A DNA stretch of 64,000 nucleotides, taken from positions 84,601 to 148,600 of the forward strand of contig CAJTLO010000004.1 in the NCBI GenBank assembly GCA_910577285.1, read 5' to 3'. This DNA comes from an uncultured Rikenellaceae bacterium. Lineage in GTDB: Bacteria; Bacteroidota; Bacteroidia; Bacteroidales; Rikenellaceae. Below the pieces are notes generated by a model. The model did not search any database. It was not told the DNA's origin and saw only the letters and a program-made list of their open reading frames with translations. Both the position numbers and the translations under genes were made by a program. Of the stretch, positions 43,384 through 52,408 are shown in pieces; within the stretch, counting starts at the first letter, position 1; each line of letters opens with the position of its first letter.

Positions 43384-43391
43384 TACCTTTG
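43384..43391 (+). promoter_or_regulatory. Candidate -7 box for recF
   Basis: TACCTTTG, an exact consensus box, 38 bases before the recF ATG. No clear -33 element is visible. Confidence 0.5.
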
Positions 43392-43429
43392 GGGTGAGGT
43401 TGGGCACAACTCCCCCTCCCCCATCCATT

Positions 43430-44542
43430 ATGCACATCCGCAAACTGTCGCTGCTGAACTTCAAAAACATAGCACAGGCCGACCTCGACCTCGCGCCGGG
43501 CATCAACTGCTTCACGGGGCGCAACGGGGCGGGAAAGACCAACGTGATCGATGCGCTGTGGTACCTCTCCATGTGCAAGAGCGCACTGGCCATGACCGAC
43601 GGTCAGAGCGTCCGCCACGGCGAAGAGTTCTTCATGCTCAACGGAGAGTATCTCTCCGACGGGGGAAGGCGCGAGACGGTGACCTGTTCCTTCAGGCGCG
43701 GCGGCGGCAAAACGCTCAAGCGCAACGGCAAGGAGTACGAACGCCTTTCGGAACACATCGGACTCGTCCCGGCGGTCATCGTTTCGCCGGCCGACTCTTT
43801 TCTGGTGACCGACGCCGCCGACGAACGGCGCAAATGGCTCAACGGATTCATCTCCCAGAACGACCGCGACTACCTCGGCGCACTCATCCGCTACAACCAC
43901 GCGCTGGCCGAACGCAACCGGCTCCTCAAACAACTCCGTTCCCCCTCCCAGGGCGAACTGCTCGAAGTGTTCGACATGCAGCTGGAGACGCACGGCCGGA
44001 CGATACATGCCCGGAGGGCCGCCACGATCGAGCGCCTGGGGCCGATCGTCGCCGACTACTACCGCACCCTCTCGGGCGACCGCGAGGAGGTGGAACTCGT
44101 CTACCGTTCCGAGCTCAACACGGCCTCGCTGGGCGATCTGCTGGTCGCCTCCCGCGAAAAGGACATCGTCAACCAGTTCACCGGGTGCGGCGTCCACCGC
44201 GACGACATGGTGATGCGCATCGGCGGTTATCCGCTGAAGAAATACGGCTCGCAGGGGCAGCAGAAATCGTTCCTGATCGCCCTGAAGCTGGCCCAGCACG
44301 CCATCATCGCCGAGACCACCGGCGAACGCCCCATCCTCCTGCTCGACGATCTGTTCGACAAGCTGGACGCCACACGGCTCGAAGCGCTCATCCACCTGGT
44401 AGGCGACGGGAGCTTCGGCCAGACCGTCGTTTCGGACTGCAACCACACCCGGCTGACCTCCATTCTCGACGGATGCGGCACACACTATACGCTCTTCGCC
44501 GTAGAGGCCGGAGAGATTACCAAAGAACGGGAAGGAGCATGA
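43430..44542 (+). CDS. recF: DNA replication and repair protein RecF
   Basis: SMC-like ATPase that helps load RecA at single-strand gaps. The 370-residue product has Walker A GRNGAGKTNVIDAL (about 30-43), the signature GSQGQQKSFLIALKLAQ (about 281-297) and Walker B ILLLDDLFDKLD. It starts at ATG 43430; the frame is open upstream but the fold begins MHIRKLSLLNF. Its stop overlaps the DUF721 start (ATGA), so the two are cotranslated. Confidence 0.95.
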   Translation: MHIRKLSLLNFKNIAQADLDLAPGINCFTGRNGAGKTNVIDALWYLSMCKSALAMTDGQSVRHGEEFFMLNGEYLSDGGRRETVTCSFRRGGGKTLKRNGKEYERLSEHIGLVPAVIVSPADSFLVTDAADERRKWLNGFISQNDRDYLGALIRYNHALAERNRLLKQLRSPSQGELLEVFDMQLETHGRTIHARRAATIERLGPIVADYYRTLSGDREEVELVYRSELNTASLGDLLVASREKDIVNQFTGCGVHRDDMVMRIGGYPLKKYGSQGQQKSFLIALKLAQHAIIAETTGERPILLLDDLFDKLDATRLEALIHLVGDGSFGQTVVSDCNHTRLTSILDGCGTHYTLFAVEAGEITKEREGA

Positions 44543-44832
44543 GGCGCAGCAAACCGATGAGCATAGGCGAACTCTGGACGGGATTCGTCACCGAGAATCC
44601 CACACGGATGCGCAGGCTGGCCGAGGCACGGATTCCGGAGTTGTGGCCCCAGGTCGTGGGGCCGGCGGTGGCTTCGCTCACCCGGTCGCTCGACATGCGC
44701 AACGGCGTCCTCTACGCGGCGCTCACCTCCTCGGTGGCCCGTCACGACATCTTCATGCGGCGGAGCGAGTTGCAGCACCGCCTGAACGAACTGCTGGGGA
44801 TGAACGTCATCTCCAACATCATCGTCAAGTAA
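44539..44832 (+). CDS. DUF721 (DciA-like) protein
   Basis: A 97-residue protein. It has ARIPELWPQVVGPAVASLT (about 28-46), the helix-turn region of DUF721, and LYAALTSSVARHDIFMRRSELQHRLNELLG (pattern). DUF721 is the core of DciA, the loader of the replicative helicase in most bacteria that lack DnaC. The coupling to recF is conserved in Bacteroidota. The helicase dnaB is elsewhere in this window (17389). A helicase-loading role is likely by family but not shown. Confidence 0.85.
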   Translation: MRRSKPMSIGELWTGFVTENPTRMRRLAEARIPELWPQVVGPAVASLTRSLDMRNGVLYAALTSSVARHDIFMRRSELQHRLNELLGMNVISNIIVK

Positions 44833-45214
44833 CCCTAACCCGTCCGACTCCTTTTGCGGAACGCAACAGCGCGACTCGCAGACTCTCCCCTTTACCGACC
44901 CGAACGGCTCCGGCCGACAAAAGCGCAACGAAGGGCTGCGCTTCGGACGTCTTTTCCCTCTACGGCCATCCGTTCGGACAGACGCTACACCCCGGCAAAA
45001 GCGATGCGAAGCAACCTCGGCACGGCATCAAATAAGGAGGCTGTCCGTCAAATGACGGACAGCCTCTTTCAACCTTGCTATCGGAACATTCTCCCGGTCC
45101 TTTCTCGATGCGGGCATTCCGATTATCGAATACGGGAAACGCCCCGAAACGCATCCGTCCTCTTCCGAACCACCAAAGGTACAGCCATCAAGGACGCATC
45201 GCCCTACGCTCCTT
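44833..45214. other. Convergent intergenic region after DUF721 and the CDF exporter
   Basis: The 382 bp contain the recF-DUF721 terminator (45037-45069) and a minus-strand -7-like box at 45174-45181. The remainder, about 44833-45030, is C-rich on the plus strand with no recognised gene. A 64-codon minus ORF (44960-45154) crosses the terminator hairpin and is not convincing. Confidence 0.5.
45037..45069 (+). terminator. Terminator hairpin after recF-DUF721
   Basis: A 14-bp stem, GAGGCTGTCCGTCA (45037-45050) with its complement (45053-45066), closes a 2-base centre and is followed by TTT. On the minus strand TTATTTGATG follows, so it may work in both directions. Confidence 0.75.
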
Positions 45215-46180
45215 TCAACAGGAACAGCAGGTTCCGGAAGCACAGGAGTTCCCTCCCGGATACTCGAATTCCAGCGTGGAATGGCTGATGCCCAGCTGCG
45301 CCAGCTCGCCCTTCACCGCCGCCTTCACGCGCCCCTCCTCGACGGCCGAGTCGATCACCACATGGGCGGTCAGGGCATTCTCGGTGGTACTCAGCGCCCA
45401 CACATGGATGTGATGGATGTCGCGCACGGCCGGTTCGGCCTCCATGATCCTACGACGCAGCTCGTCGGGCGCAGCAACGCCTGCCGGCACGCCGTCGAGC
45501 GAAAGCCGCAGACTGTCGAAGAGCAGGTGCGTGGTGGAAACGAGGATCACCCCCGCGATCACCAACCCGATGACCGGATCGATGACGTACCAGCCGGTCG
45601 CACCGATCACGATTCCGGAAACCACTACTCCCAGCGAAACCAGCGCGTCGGCCACCATGTGCAGGAAAGCTCCCTTCACGTTCAGGTCGCGTTTGCGATC
45701 CTTCATGAAGAGCCATGCGGTAAAGGCATTGATTACGATTCCCACACCGGCCACCCAGGCGATGGCGCCTCCCTGAACGGGCTGCGGATCACGCAGTTTT
45801 CCGATACTCTCCCATACGATCACCCCCACGGCAAGAAGCAGGATACAGGCGTTGAGCAACGAAACGAGCACCGTACTTTTCTTGTAACCGTAGGTATACT
45901 TCGCATTGGGTTTCACCTGCGCCAGCCGGAAAGCCAGCAGGGCCAGCACGAGGCTCACCACATCGCTCAGGTTATGTCCCGCATCGGAGATCAGCGACAC
46001 CGAATCCAAAAAGAATCCGGCCGCGAATTCGACCGCGACGTAGACCATGTTCAGCACGATGCCGAGCACGAACGCCTTGCCCAGACGGTCGACCGACGGC
46101 ACATGGGAGTGACCATGCGCGTGCCCTTCGTGCGAATCGCCGTGCCGGTGCGTGCCGGCACACTCTCTCTTCTTCGTCAT
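45215..46180 (-). CDS. Cation diffusion facilitator family metal exporter
   Basis: A 321-residue inner-membrane antiporter that exports zinc or related divalent ions. The His-rich N-terminus HRHGDSHEGHAHGHSH (about 11-26) is a metal-binding loop. Six spans follow, with the metal-site motif SLISDAGHNLSD (Asp/His ligands) and HMVADALVSLGV (the second His/Asp pair). The cytoplasmic domain has IHHIHVWALS. The C-terminus ends in a Cys cluster, SCASGTCCSC. The family is CzcD/ZitB-like. Confidence 0.93.
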   Translation of the reverse strand: MTKKRECAGTHRHGDSHEGHAHGHSHVPSVDRLGKAFVLGIVLNMVYVAVEFAAGFFLDSVSLISDAGHNLSDVVSLVLALLAFRLAQVKPNAKYTYGYKKSTVLVSLLNACILLLAVGVIVWESIGKLRDPQPVQGGAIAWVAGVGIVINAFTAWLFMKDRKRDLNVKGAFLHMVADALVSLGVVVSGIVIGATGWYVIDPVIGLVIAGVILVSTTHLLFDSLRLSLDGVPAGVAAPDELRRRIMEAEPAVRDIHHIHVWALSTTENALTAHVVIDSAVEEGRVKAAVKGELAQLGISHSTLEFEYPGGNSCASGTCCSC

Positions 46181-46307
46181 ACCATCGTTTCCTTAACGAA
46201 CCGAAAAGCTCCGCCCTCTCCGACCGCAGGATGCGGGGTGTGCGACCGGCGGTTGCCCGCCGCTCCCGCCCCGCAGCTCCTCTTCGAACAAAGCCGGGAC
46301 AAACGAC

Positions 46308-46889
46308 TCAGAACTCCACCACAGGGGCTTTGTCGCTGCCTTCCGCCGCCTCGAAATAGGGATACTGGCGAAAACCGAACATGCCTGCCAGCAAGTTGGT
46401 GGGGAAACGACGCACCCTGGTATTGTATGCCTTGGCGGTATTGTTGAAGTTGCGACGCTCGGTAGCGATCCGGTTTTCGGTCCCCTCGAGCTGGGCCTGC
46501 AACTCGGAGAAGTTCCGGTTGGCTTTCAGATCGGGATAGCTCTCCTGGATCATCAACAGGCGCCCCAATGCCGTAGTCAGCTCGCCCTGTGCGGCCTGAT
46601 AGCGTGCGAGGGTCTCCGGCGTCAGGTTTTCGGCATCCACGGTGGTCTGCGTGGCGCGGGCCCGAGCGGCCACCACCCCTTCGAGGGTCTGCGATTCATG
46701 CGACGCATAACCCTTTACGGTATTCACCAGGTTGGGTATGAGGTCGCTGCGGCGCTGATACTGGTTCTCCACCTGCGACCATGCGGTCTTCACGCCCTCC
46801 TCCTCTTTCACGAGCGAGTTGTAGCCCGTTGCGAGCCAAATGGCCGCTACGGCCACGATGGCGATCACGACGATCCATCCTTTTTTCAT
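46308..46889 (-). CDS. lemA: LemA family protein
   Basis: A 193-residue protein with one N-terminal membrane segment (WIVVIAIVAVAAIWLATGYN) and a soluble four-helix bundle. The LemA signature YQRRSDLIPNLVNTVKGY (about 43-60), with QESYPDLKANRNFSELQAQLEGTENRIA (pattern), is complete. The function is unknown in most bacteria. It is encoded 59 bases after a TPM-domain protein on the same strand; this pairing recurs widely. Confidence 0.95.
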   Translation of the reverse strand: MKKGWIVVIAIVAVAAIWLATGYNSLVKEEEGVKTAWSQVENQYQRRSDLIPNLVNTVKGYASHESQTLEGVVAARARATQTTVDAENLTPETLARYQAAQGELTTALGRLLMIQESYPDLKANRNFSELQAQLEGTENRIATERRNFNNTAKAYNTRVRRFPTNLLAGMFGFRQYPYFEAAEGSDKAPVVEF

Positions 46890-46948
46890 TGCTTGTTGTT
46901 TTTTAGTTGTTATACTTCCGTTTTTCCGTACACTTCCGATCGGGCCCC

Positions 46949-47863
46949 TCAGAAGCCGCCGCGGGCACCGCCGCCGCCGAAACTTCCTCCGCCAAAACTT
47001 CCTCCGCCAAAACCGCCTCCGAAGCCTCCGCCGTGACCGCCCATGCCACCCAGCATGCCGCCCAGGCCGCCGCCGATGATCATACCGCCGGCTCCGCCTC
47101 CGCCATGGTCGCGGCTCCTACGCTTCACCACCTGTCCGCAGTGACGGCACACATAGGTGGTTTCCTCCACCACCTCGTTCTTCGTCCGGGAGATAATCTC
47201 GGTTCTGACCCGCTTCAATGCCCGTTTGTGGCACCGCGGACAACGCCCCGCAAACACCAGCGAAACGACCACGACCAGCAGCGGCCCCCCAAGGAATAAG
47301 AAAAACCACAGACCGACCGGTTTCCTCCCGTCGGAGGAGAGTTCCGCAGGCGGACGGCCGTTGAGCACGCCGGCAATGGCCGTCATGCCGTCCACCATCC
47401 CCTTGTCCCAGTCGCGTTCCCGGAATGCGGGCAACATATAGGTGTCGATGATCCGCTTCACCAGCGCATCGGGCAGGTCGCCTTCCAGGCCGTATCCGGT
47501 CTGTATCTCGATCGTCCCCTGGTCGATGACCAGCAGCACGCCCAGGCCGTCGTCGGCCTCCCGGCGCCCCACGCCCCAACGGGTGAGAAGGCGCTGCAGG
47601 AAGTCGAACGGCACCTCGTCGCCGATCGAGTTGACGGCCACGACCGCCACCTGCGCCCGCCCGCTCTCCTTCAGGGAGTAGAGCATCGTGTCGATGCGAT
47701 AGACCGCCGACTGCGACAGCAACCCGTCCGGATTGCTGACAAAACGCCTGCGATCGGCCACCTGCACGTTGGGAATATCCTCTACGCGATACGTTTTCCG
47801 TCCCGCCGCGGAAAGATCCGCAGCGCAAAGAACGAACAATAGAATAACTAACAATCTCCGCAT
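46949..47863 (-). CDS. TPM-domain membrane protein with zinc ribbon and Gly-rich tail
   Basis: A 304-residue exported membrane protein. The signal peptide is followed by a TPM (TLP18.3/Psb32/MOLO-1) domain, from VSNPDGLLSQSAVYRIDTML through GYGLEGDLPDALVKRII (about 42-150). A membrane span (VGLWFFLFLGGPLLVVVVSLVF), a treble-clef-like zinc ribbon with CPRC and CRHC pairs, and a Gly-rich C-terminal tail with GGGFGGG repeats follow. TPM proteins are implicated in envelope and photosystem maintenance. It probably forms an operon with lemA. Confidence 0.9.
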   Translation of the reverse strand: MRRLLVILLFVLCAADLSAAGRKTYRVEDIPNVQVADRRRFVSNPDGLLSQSAVYRIDTMLYSLKESGRAQVAVVAVNSIGDEVPFDFLQRLLTRWGVGRREADDGLGVLLVIDQGTIEIQTGYGLEGDLPDALVKRIIDTYMLPAFRERDWDKGMVDGMTAIAGVLNGRPPAELSSDGRKPVGLWFFLFLGGPLLVVVVSLVFAGRCPRCHKRALKRVRTEIISRTKNEVVEETTYVCRHCGQVVKRRSRDHGGGGAGGMIIGGGLGGMLGGMGGHGGGFGGGFGGGSFGGGSFGGGGARGGF

Positions 47864-47892
47864 ATCAAACTCCTATTATGCGACATACCATG

Positions 47893-47925
47893 CGAATATA
47901 CCAATTTTCGACCGGAAACCGCAAA
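47893..47925 (-). promoter_or_regulatory. Candidate promoter for the TPM-lemA operon
   Basis: On the minus strand, TTTG (47922-47925), 21 bases, then TATATTCG (47893-47900), one base from the TAnnTTTG box. It lies 30 bases before the TPM start. Confidence 0.5.
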
Positions 47926-48068
47926 TACCGTACTTCCGCCCGCCCGGCGGCGGCATCCCGACTTCCTGCCCTCTTCAAAATTCCTGCCGAACGGTGCGGA
48001 TGCACCGCCAGCCCGCCCAAACAGTCCCACGCATTCCGTATCCGGTCGGCTCGCCCCACCGGCAAGAA

Positions 48069-49418
48069 CTATCCCACCGTCCTGCAATAGGCCGCATATG
48101 TCCGTTTGACGTCCGCCACGAAAGCGAGCGTCTCTTCGTATCCCCGGAAACGACGGTAGGTCAGCGAATCGCACGCATAACTGCTGTCGCCCATGAGCAT
48201 GAGACAATGCGACACGGCTTCCCACGAATCGGGCGACCTGCCTTCGGCGGCGGCGATCCTCCGGGCGTTCTGCACGGTCCCTATTCCGCAGTTGTAGGCG
48301 GCGAGCATCATGCTGAGCCGATCCTCCTCGGCCGCCCCGGTCATGCCCAGCGACTCTTCGATGCTGCGGAGCAGTTTGGCCGCCAAGGTGATGTTCACCC
48401 TCGGATCGGAAAGCAACCGTTGATCAATCTTGAAATGGCGCGCGGTGACCGGCATAATCTGCATCAACCCGCAGGCTCCGCTGGGCGATACCACGTCGTG
48501 ACGGAAACGCGACTCCCGGTAGGCGATGGCCGAAAGCAAACGCCAGTCGACCCCCTCGCGCAAACCGATCTCCCGGATCATGCCGTCCCATACCGATATT
48601 CCGCCCGGCACCCGCCCGGAGCGACCGCTCCCGCCGAAGAGCCCGACCGGCGAGCGGCCCGACCACGCCTCGCTCAACGCGGCATGAGCATCGCCGCTGC
48701 GATACGTGTCGAACCATTCCTTGAAATCGTGGTACGATGCCGGATCTTCCGAGGAGAAGACCAGACCGATGCCGACCGGCTCATCGAACTCGTAAACGAC
48801 CTTCAGCCCGGGAATGAACTCCCGGGCCACGGCCGCTTCTCCCTTCTCGCAGATGAGGAAATCCGATTCGCCGCGGGCAAGCCCCGCCGCCAGTTCGTAG
48901 ATATTATCCGGAGCGATGTACAACCGCGCTCCGACGAGCGAATCGAGAACCTGTCCGTAGGTTACGGTACAGGTAAACCCCTCCTGCATCACCACCCGTC
49001 CCGGGCCTACCGTACCGGCCAGTCCCCGGTCTCCGCCGAGCCGGCCCGATGCGGCGAGCACCACATAGGAGGTGGTCCACAGCGGACACGACATCCCGTT
49101 CCCCGGGCCGCCGGCAAGAAAGACCCCGGCATCCAGTTCACCCTCCCCGAGCGCCTTCCGGATAAGGGAAGCGGAACTTCCCGCGGTAAAGTCGAGCTCC
49201 CGCCCGCGCTCCTCCGCATAGGCACGCAACACATCGCAGACGTAGCCGTAGAGCTCTCCACCCACGACAAAACACCCCGGCACATCGGAAGCCGATGCCA
49301 CCGCAAGGGGCCTGCCGCCACCGGTGGCGACCTCCCGATTTCCACGCTCCCTCCCGGTGCCGCATGCGCAGAGCACCGACAAGAAGAGCACGACGGGCAC
49401 TATTCGTTTCCTAAACAT
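48069..49418 (-). CDS. MltF-like membrane-bound lytic transglycosylase
   Basis: A 449-residue lipoprotein (lipobox ending VLCAC, Cys19). The first domain is a periplasmic substrate-binding-protein fold (about 38-240, e.g. GYVCDVLRAYAEERGRELDF). The second is an SLT goose-lysozyme-like domain with the catalytic Glu in AIAYRESRF, plus GACGLMQIMPVTA and AAYNCGIGTV. This order is that of MltF, which cleaves the glycan strand of peptidoglycan with formation of anhydro-muropeptides. Confidence 0.92.
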   Translation of the reverse strand: MFRKRIVPVVLFLSVLCACGTGRERGNREVATGGGRPLAVASASDVPGCFVVGGELYGYVCDVLRAYAEERGRELDFTAGSSASLIRKALGEGELDAGVFLAGGPGNGMSCPLWTTSYVVLAASGRLGGDRGLAGTVGPGRVVMQEGFTCTVTYGQVLDSLVGARLYIAPDNIYELAAGLARGESDFLICEKGEAAVAREFIPGLKVVYEFDEPVGIGLVFSSEDPASYHDFKEWFDTYRSGDAHAALSEAWSGRSPVGLFGGSGRSGRVPGGISVWDGMIREIGLREGVDWRLLSAIAYRESRFRHDVVSPSGACGLMQIMPVTARHFKIDQRLLSDPRVNITLAAKLLRSIEESLGMTGAAEEDRLSMMLAAYNCGIGTVQNARRIAAAEGRSPDSWEAVSHCLMLMGDSSYACDSLTYRRFRGYEETLAFVADVKRTYAAYCRTVG

Positions 49419-49481
49419 CCATCTATTTTATCGGGGGCGGCTACCGCTCCGCGGCACCGATTCCGCACCCCGGCACGATCG

Positions 49482-51614
49482 TCAGTCATAGAAGCCCCAG
49501 GAGATACCGATCTTGAATACGCGCTTGTTCAGCGGATAATGGAGTATCTGGAAATACTCCCGCGTATTGAAGAAGTCCTCGCTCAGGTGGGCCACTTTGA
49601 GTAAGATACGCATACGTTTCCACTTGGCGGCGACGTAAAAGTCGAGCATGGGATAACCGCCTATCTGCTGCGCCCGCTGGTTGTAGAACTGACCGGTGGC
49701 AGGATTGTAGCCGAATGCGTAATATTTGGTATTATATCGTCCGTCCACACCGATTTTCAGACGCAGCACGTCGCGCACGGCGTCGAACTCCACGAAATAG
49801 GAGAGGTAGGCGCTCGCCCACGGCACGGGCACTACCTTCTGGTCCGTACTCCACTGAAACAACACGCGGTGGTTCAGATGCAGGGCGCCGATACGGAAAT
49901 CCTTCCTGGCATAGACACCCGTCACGCTCACCGCACCACGGGCCTGGCGGGGCATGGCATCGGTGCCGTAATAGACCCGGTTGCCCAGGACGCTCTGGTA
50001 GAAGGCCGCTTCGGCATTGACGGTGGGAGCGGTGAGCTTCACCTCGAAACGGGTTTCGTTCTCCTTGCGGAACGCATTGTTCCAGATGAAATGGTTGGAG
50101 GAAAAAGTCTGGCTCCAATAGGAGGGTTCATGCAGCGTATAACCGAATCTTCCCGTGAGCGACACGGGATGGTCGCCGAAGTAGACGCTGAGCGTGGCGG
50201 CGGCCGCGGCATCCAGGTCGTGCTGCCGGTAACCCAACGGCACGTACCGCAACGAACCGTTCCAATCGAAATACTTCCTGAACTTGCCCTCTATCGCGCC
50301 GTAGACATAGAAACTCTCTTTTTTGACGGGGGTCATGCGTCCGGTGAGGAAATCCTCCTGCCGGAACTGGTAATAGCGGTGGACATCCACCCCCACGCCG
50401 GCATCCACCGTACCTACGATGGCATCCCGGTCCCAGGGCTGAAGCTGCACGAACAGCCGGTTGGCGAGCTTCGACTCGAAGGTGGAGTCCCGCGTGGCGG
50501 TGCCGTTGAAATACCAGTGCTCGTAGAAGGGTCTGGTAGGCATCGGCGCATCGGGCGTTCCCCCGTCGGGTTGGGGCTGCTGCATGCCGGAATAGGTGTC
50601 GGTATAGACCCTGCTCCAACTGTCGTACTGCAGGGAGTACCCCACATAGACGGCCGGTACACCGGCCATGGAGAAATCCTCGTCGGTGAGCCGCCGCAAC
50701 GGAATCCCGTAACTATGGAACGTATAGAACGTATTGTTCTTCATGATGTTCTTGGCATCCGACAGCATGAAAGGGATCTCGAAGGGACGCTCCTTTTTCA
50801 CTCCCGTTACATACCAGTCGTCCACCACGCCGCCGTTCTCCTGCATCCGGATGGTGTTGAATATATACCCCGCATAACCGGTATATCTTTTGCCCGTATG
50901 CGACACCCCGAGCGAAAAGTCGGTGTCACGCGTGGCCTGGTTCACATAGATGCCGCGCGTACCCATCGTATGGTAGGTCACGTTGAATCCGGTCGAAGGC
51001 GTAATGTTCTGGGCATGCAGGATGGAGATGTTCTCCTCGGCGTACTGACGTTGTCCGGCCGTGATGTATCCCAGCCGAGTGAGCGGCTTCTTCACGTTGT
51101 AGAACGGAGCGCTCTCCGGAGTGTAGAGGTAGGCATACATCGGTTGCGCCATCTGAAAGTCCCGGAACTGGGGACGGGCGTAGAATCCCAGCGGAACGGA
51201 CGGAGCGCCGAGGTTGCCCAGGTAGGCGTCGCCCACATCTTTCTTCAGGAAAGGATAATCCACCTGGAAATCGTACAGTACGGTATCGATGCGGGTCATC
51301 TCGATGCGGTTGCGGGACATGCTGATGTTCCACGCGAAGTTGTTCCTCGACCGGATCGAATCGTTGAAGAAGTAGGATTCCAGCGGTTTCCGCTCCTTTT
51401 TCGTGGTATCCATCCGCGTCGAATCGAGCGGTTCGTCATCCGTCTGAAAGGGATTGGTACCGACACTGGCGCCGTCGGGAGTCTGGAAGTTCATGTCGCC
51501 GAAGTCCCCCCTCCCGGAGTTCAGGGTATTGAGGCTCTGCCCGCTAACCTCCGCACCGAACGGCATAACGAACGCGGCGACGACCGCCAGTATTGTATAT
51601 TTCAGACCGCGCAT
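49482..51614 (-). CDS. Putative porin, Bacteroidota outer-membrane beta-barrel
   Basis: A 710-residue exported protein of the Bacteroidota putative-porin family. The signal peptide (LKYTILAVVAAFVMPFGAEVSG) is followed by a Ser/Asp/Thr-rich linker. Then comes a long beta-barrel with many amphipathic strands (e.g. RFGYTLHEPSYWSQTF) and the C-terminal strand FKIGISWGFYD. I choose ATG 51614 because it begins the signal peptide and a TATCTTTG box lies 25 bases upstream. The longer frame from 51668 overlaps the pssA stop (ATGA) and is the alternative. Confidence 0.82.
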   Translation of the reverse strand: MRGLKYTILAVVAAFVMPFGAEVSGQSLNTLNSGRGDFGDMNFQTPDGASVGTNPFQTDDEPLDSTRMDTTKKERKPLESYFFNDSIRSRNNFAWNISMSRNRIEMTRIDTVLYDFQVDYPFLKKDVGDAYLGNLGAPSVPLGFYARPQFRDFQMAQPMYAYLYTPESAPFYNVKKPLTRLGYITAGQRQYAEENISILHAQNITPSTGFNVTYHTMGTRGIYVNQATRDTDFSLGVSHTGKRYTGYAGYIFNTIRMQENGGVVDDWYVTGVKKERPFEIPFMLSDAKNIMKNNTFYTFHSYGIPLRRLTDEDFSMAGVPAVYVGYSLQYDSWSRVYTDTYSGMQQPQPDGGTPDAPMPTRPFYEHWYFNGTATRDSTFESKLANRLFVQLQPWDRDAIVGTVDAGVGVDVHRYYQFRQEDFLTGRMTPVKKESFYVYGAIEGKFRKYFDWNGSLRYVPLGYRQHDLDAAAAATLSVYFGDHPVSLTGRFGYTLHEPSYWSQTFSSNHFIWNNAFRKENETRFEVKLTAPTVNAEAAFYQSVLGNRVYYGTDAMPRQARGAVSVTGVYARKDFRIGALHLNHRVLFQWSTDQKVVPVPWASAYLSYFVEFDAVRDVLRLKIGVDGRYNTKYYAFGYNPATGQFYNQRAQQIGGYPMLDFYVAAKWKRMRILLKVAHLSEDFFNTREYFQILHYPLNKRVFKIGISWGFYD

Positions 51615-51638
51615 CAGGAAACGGGGGTTTTCAACCGG

Positions 51639-51646
51639 CAAAGATA
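51639..51646 (-). promoter_or_regulatory. Candidate -7 box for the porin gene
   Basis: The minus strand reads TATCTTTG, an exact consensus box, just after pssA and 25 bases before ATG 51614. No clear -33 element is visible. Confidence 0.45.
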
Positions 51647-51664
51647 ACATTTTTTCACCACCGT

Positions 51665-52390
51665 TCATTTACGCCCGCGCAGGAGCGTCAGCGCCAGCGA
51701 ATAGAGGATATAGAGTGCGACGGCAAGCCCGATGCCCGGCAGCCCGGCGACCGCGACGATCGCCAGCGACAGCAGCAGATAGAGGTAGCGTACCTCGTTG
51801 CCCGCGAACCGGAAGCCTGCGAACTTGAGCGAAAACATCCTCACGGACGAAACCATCAGCAGAGCGAGCGCCACCCCGGCCACGAGGACGCCCCACTGCA
51901 CCCATCCGGCCGCCGGCACCCCCATGCGGCCGGCCGCGTACCATCCGGCCGCCCCGATCAACAGCGCACAGGCCGGCACGGGCAGCCCGACGAAATCGCC
52001 CTGGTGGTCGTCCGAAACGTTGAACCGCGCGAGCCGCAGCGCACCGCACACGGGCAGCAGGAACATCACCGCGCTCCAGGTGCCGTGGCCGCCGGCCAGA
52101 TAGTAGACCTTCATCGCCACGAGCATGGGCAGCAACACGAAACTGACCATGTCGGCAAGCGAATCGAGCTGCGCTCCCAGGGGCGAATACTGCCGGGTGA
52201 GCCGAGCCACGAATCCGTCGAGAAAATCGAAAAGGGCCGCCGCCAGCATCAGCACGAAGGCCGTGCGCAGCGCCCCGTCCGACGGGAGCGACACCATGGA
52301 AACGACGCCCAGCGCCCCGCACAGCAGGTTGGCGAGCGTAATGATATTGGGAAGCGTGAGCAGCTTCGCCTTCTGGTTTGTACTGTCCAT
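51665..52390 (-). CDS. pssA: CDP-diacylglycerol--serine O-phosphatidyltransferase
   Basis: Integral membrane CDP-alcohol phosphotransferase that makes phosphatidylserine, the precursor of phosphatidylethanolamine. The 241-residue product has NIITLANLLCGALGVV near the start. The CDP-alcohol signature follows as D-G-x2-A-R-x8-G-x3-D-x3-D, in FDFLDGFVARLTRQYSPLGAQLDSLAD (pattern). Several membrane spans follow. I start at ATG 52390, preceded by a TACCTTTG box. Confidence 0.94.
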   Translation of the reverse strand: MDSTNQKAKLLTLPNIITLANLLCGALGVVSMVSLPSDGALRTAFVLMLAAALFDFLDGFVARLTRQYSPLGAQLDSLADMVSFVLLPMLVAMKVYYLAGGHGTWSAVMFLLPVCGALRLARFNVSDDHQGDFVGLPVPACALLIGAAGWYAAGRMGVPAAGWVQWGVLVAGVALALLMVSSVRMFSLKFAGFRFAGNEVRYLYLLLSLAIVAVAGLPGIGLAVALYILYSLALTLLRGRK

Positions 52391-52408
52391 TATGAACCCT
52401 GTTTCCCG

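Noticed and set aside
43430..44542. Origin of replication near recF
   Set aside because: dnaA, dnaN and gyrB are not adjacent, and no DnaA-box cluster is seen. recF is near oriC in some bacteria but not necessarily in Bacteroidota.
44960..45154. 64-codon minus-strand small protein
   Set aside because: It is preceded by a promoter-like box and an AGAGGA site but crosses a strong terminator hairpin and has no protein-like pattern; kept only as a transcript candidate.
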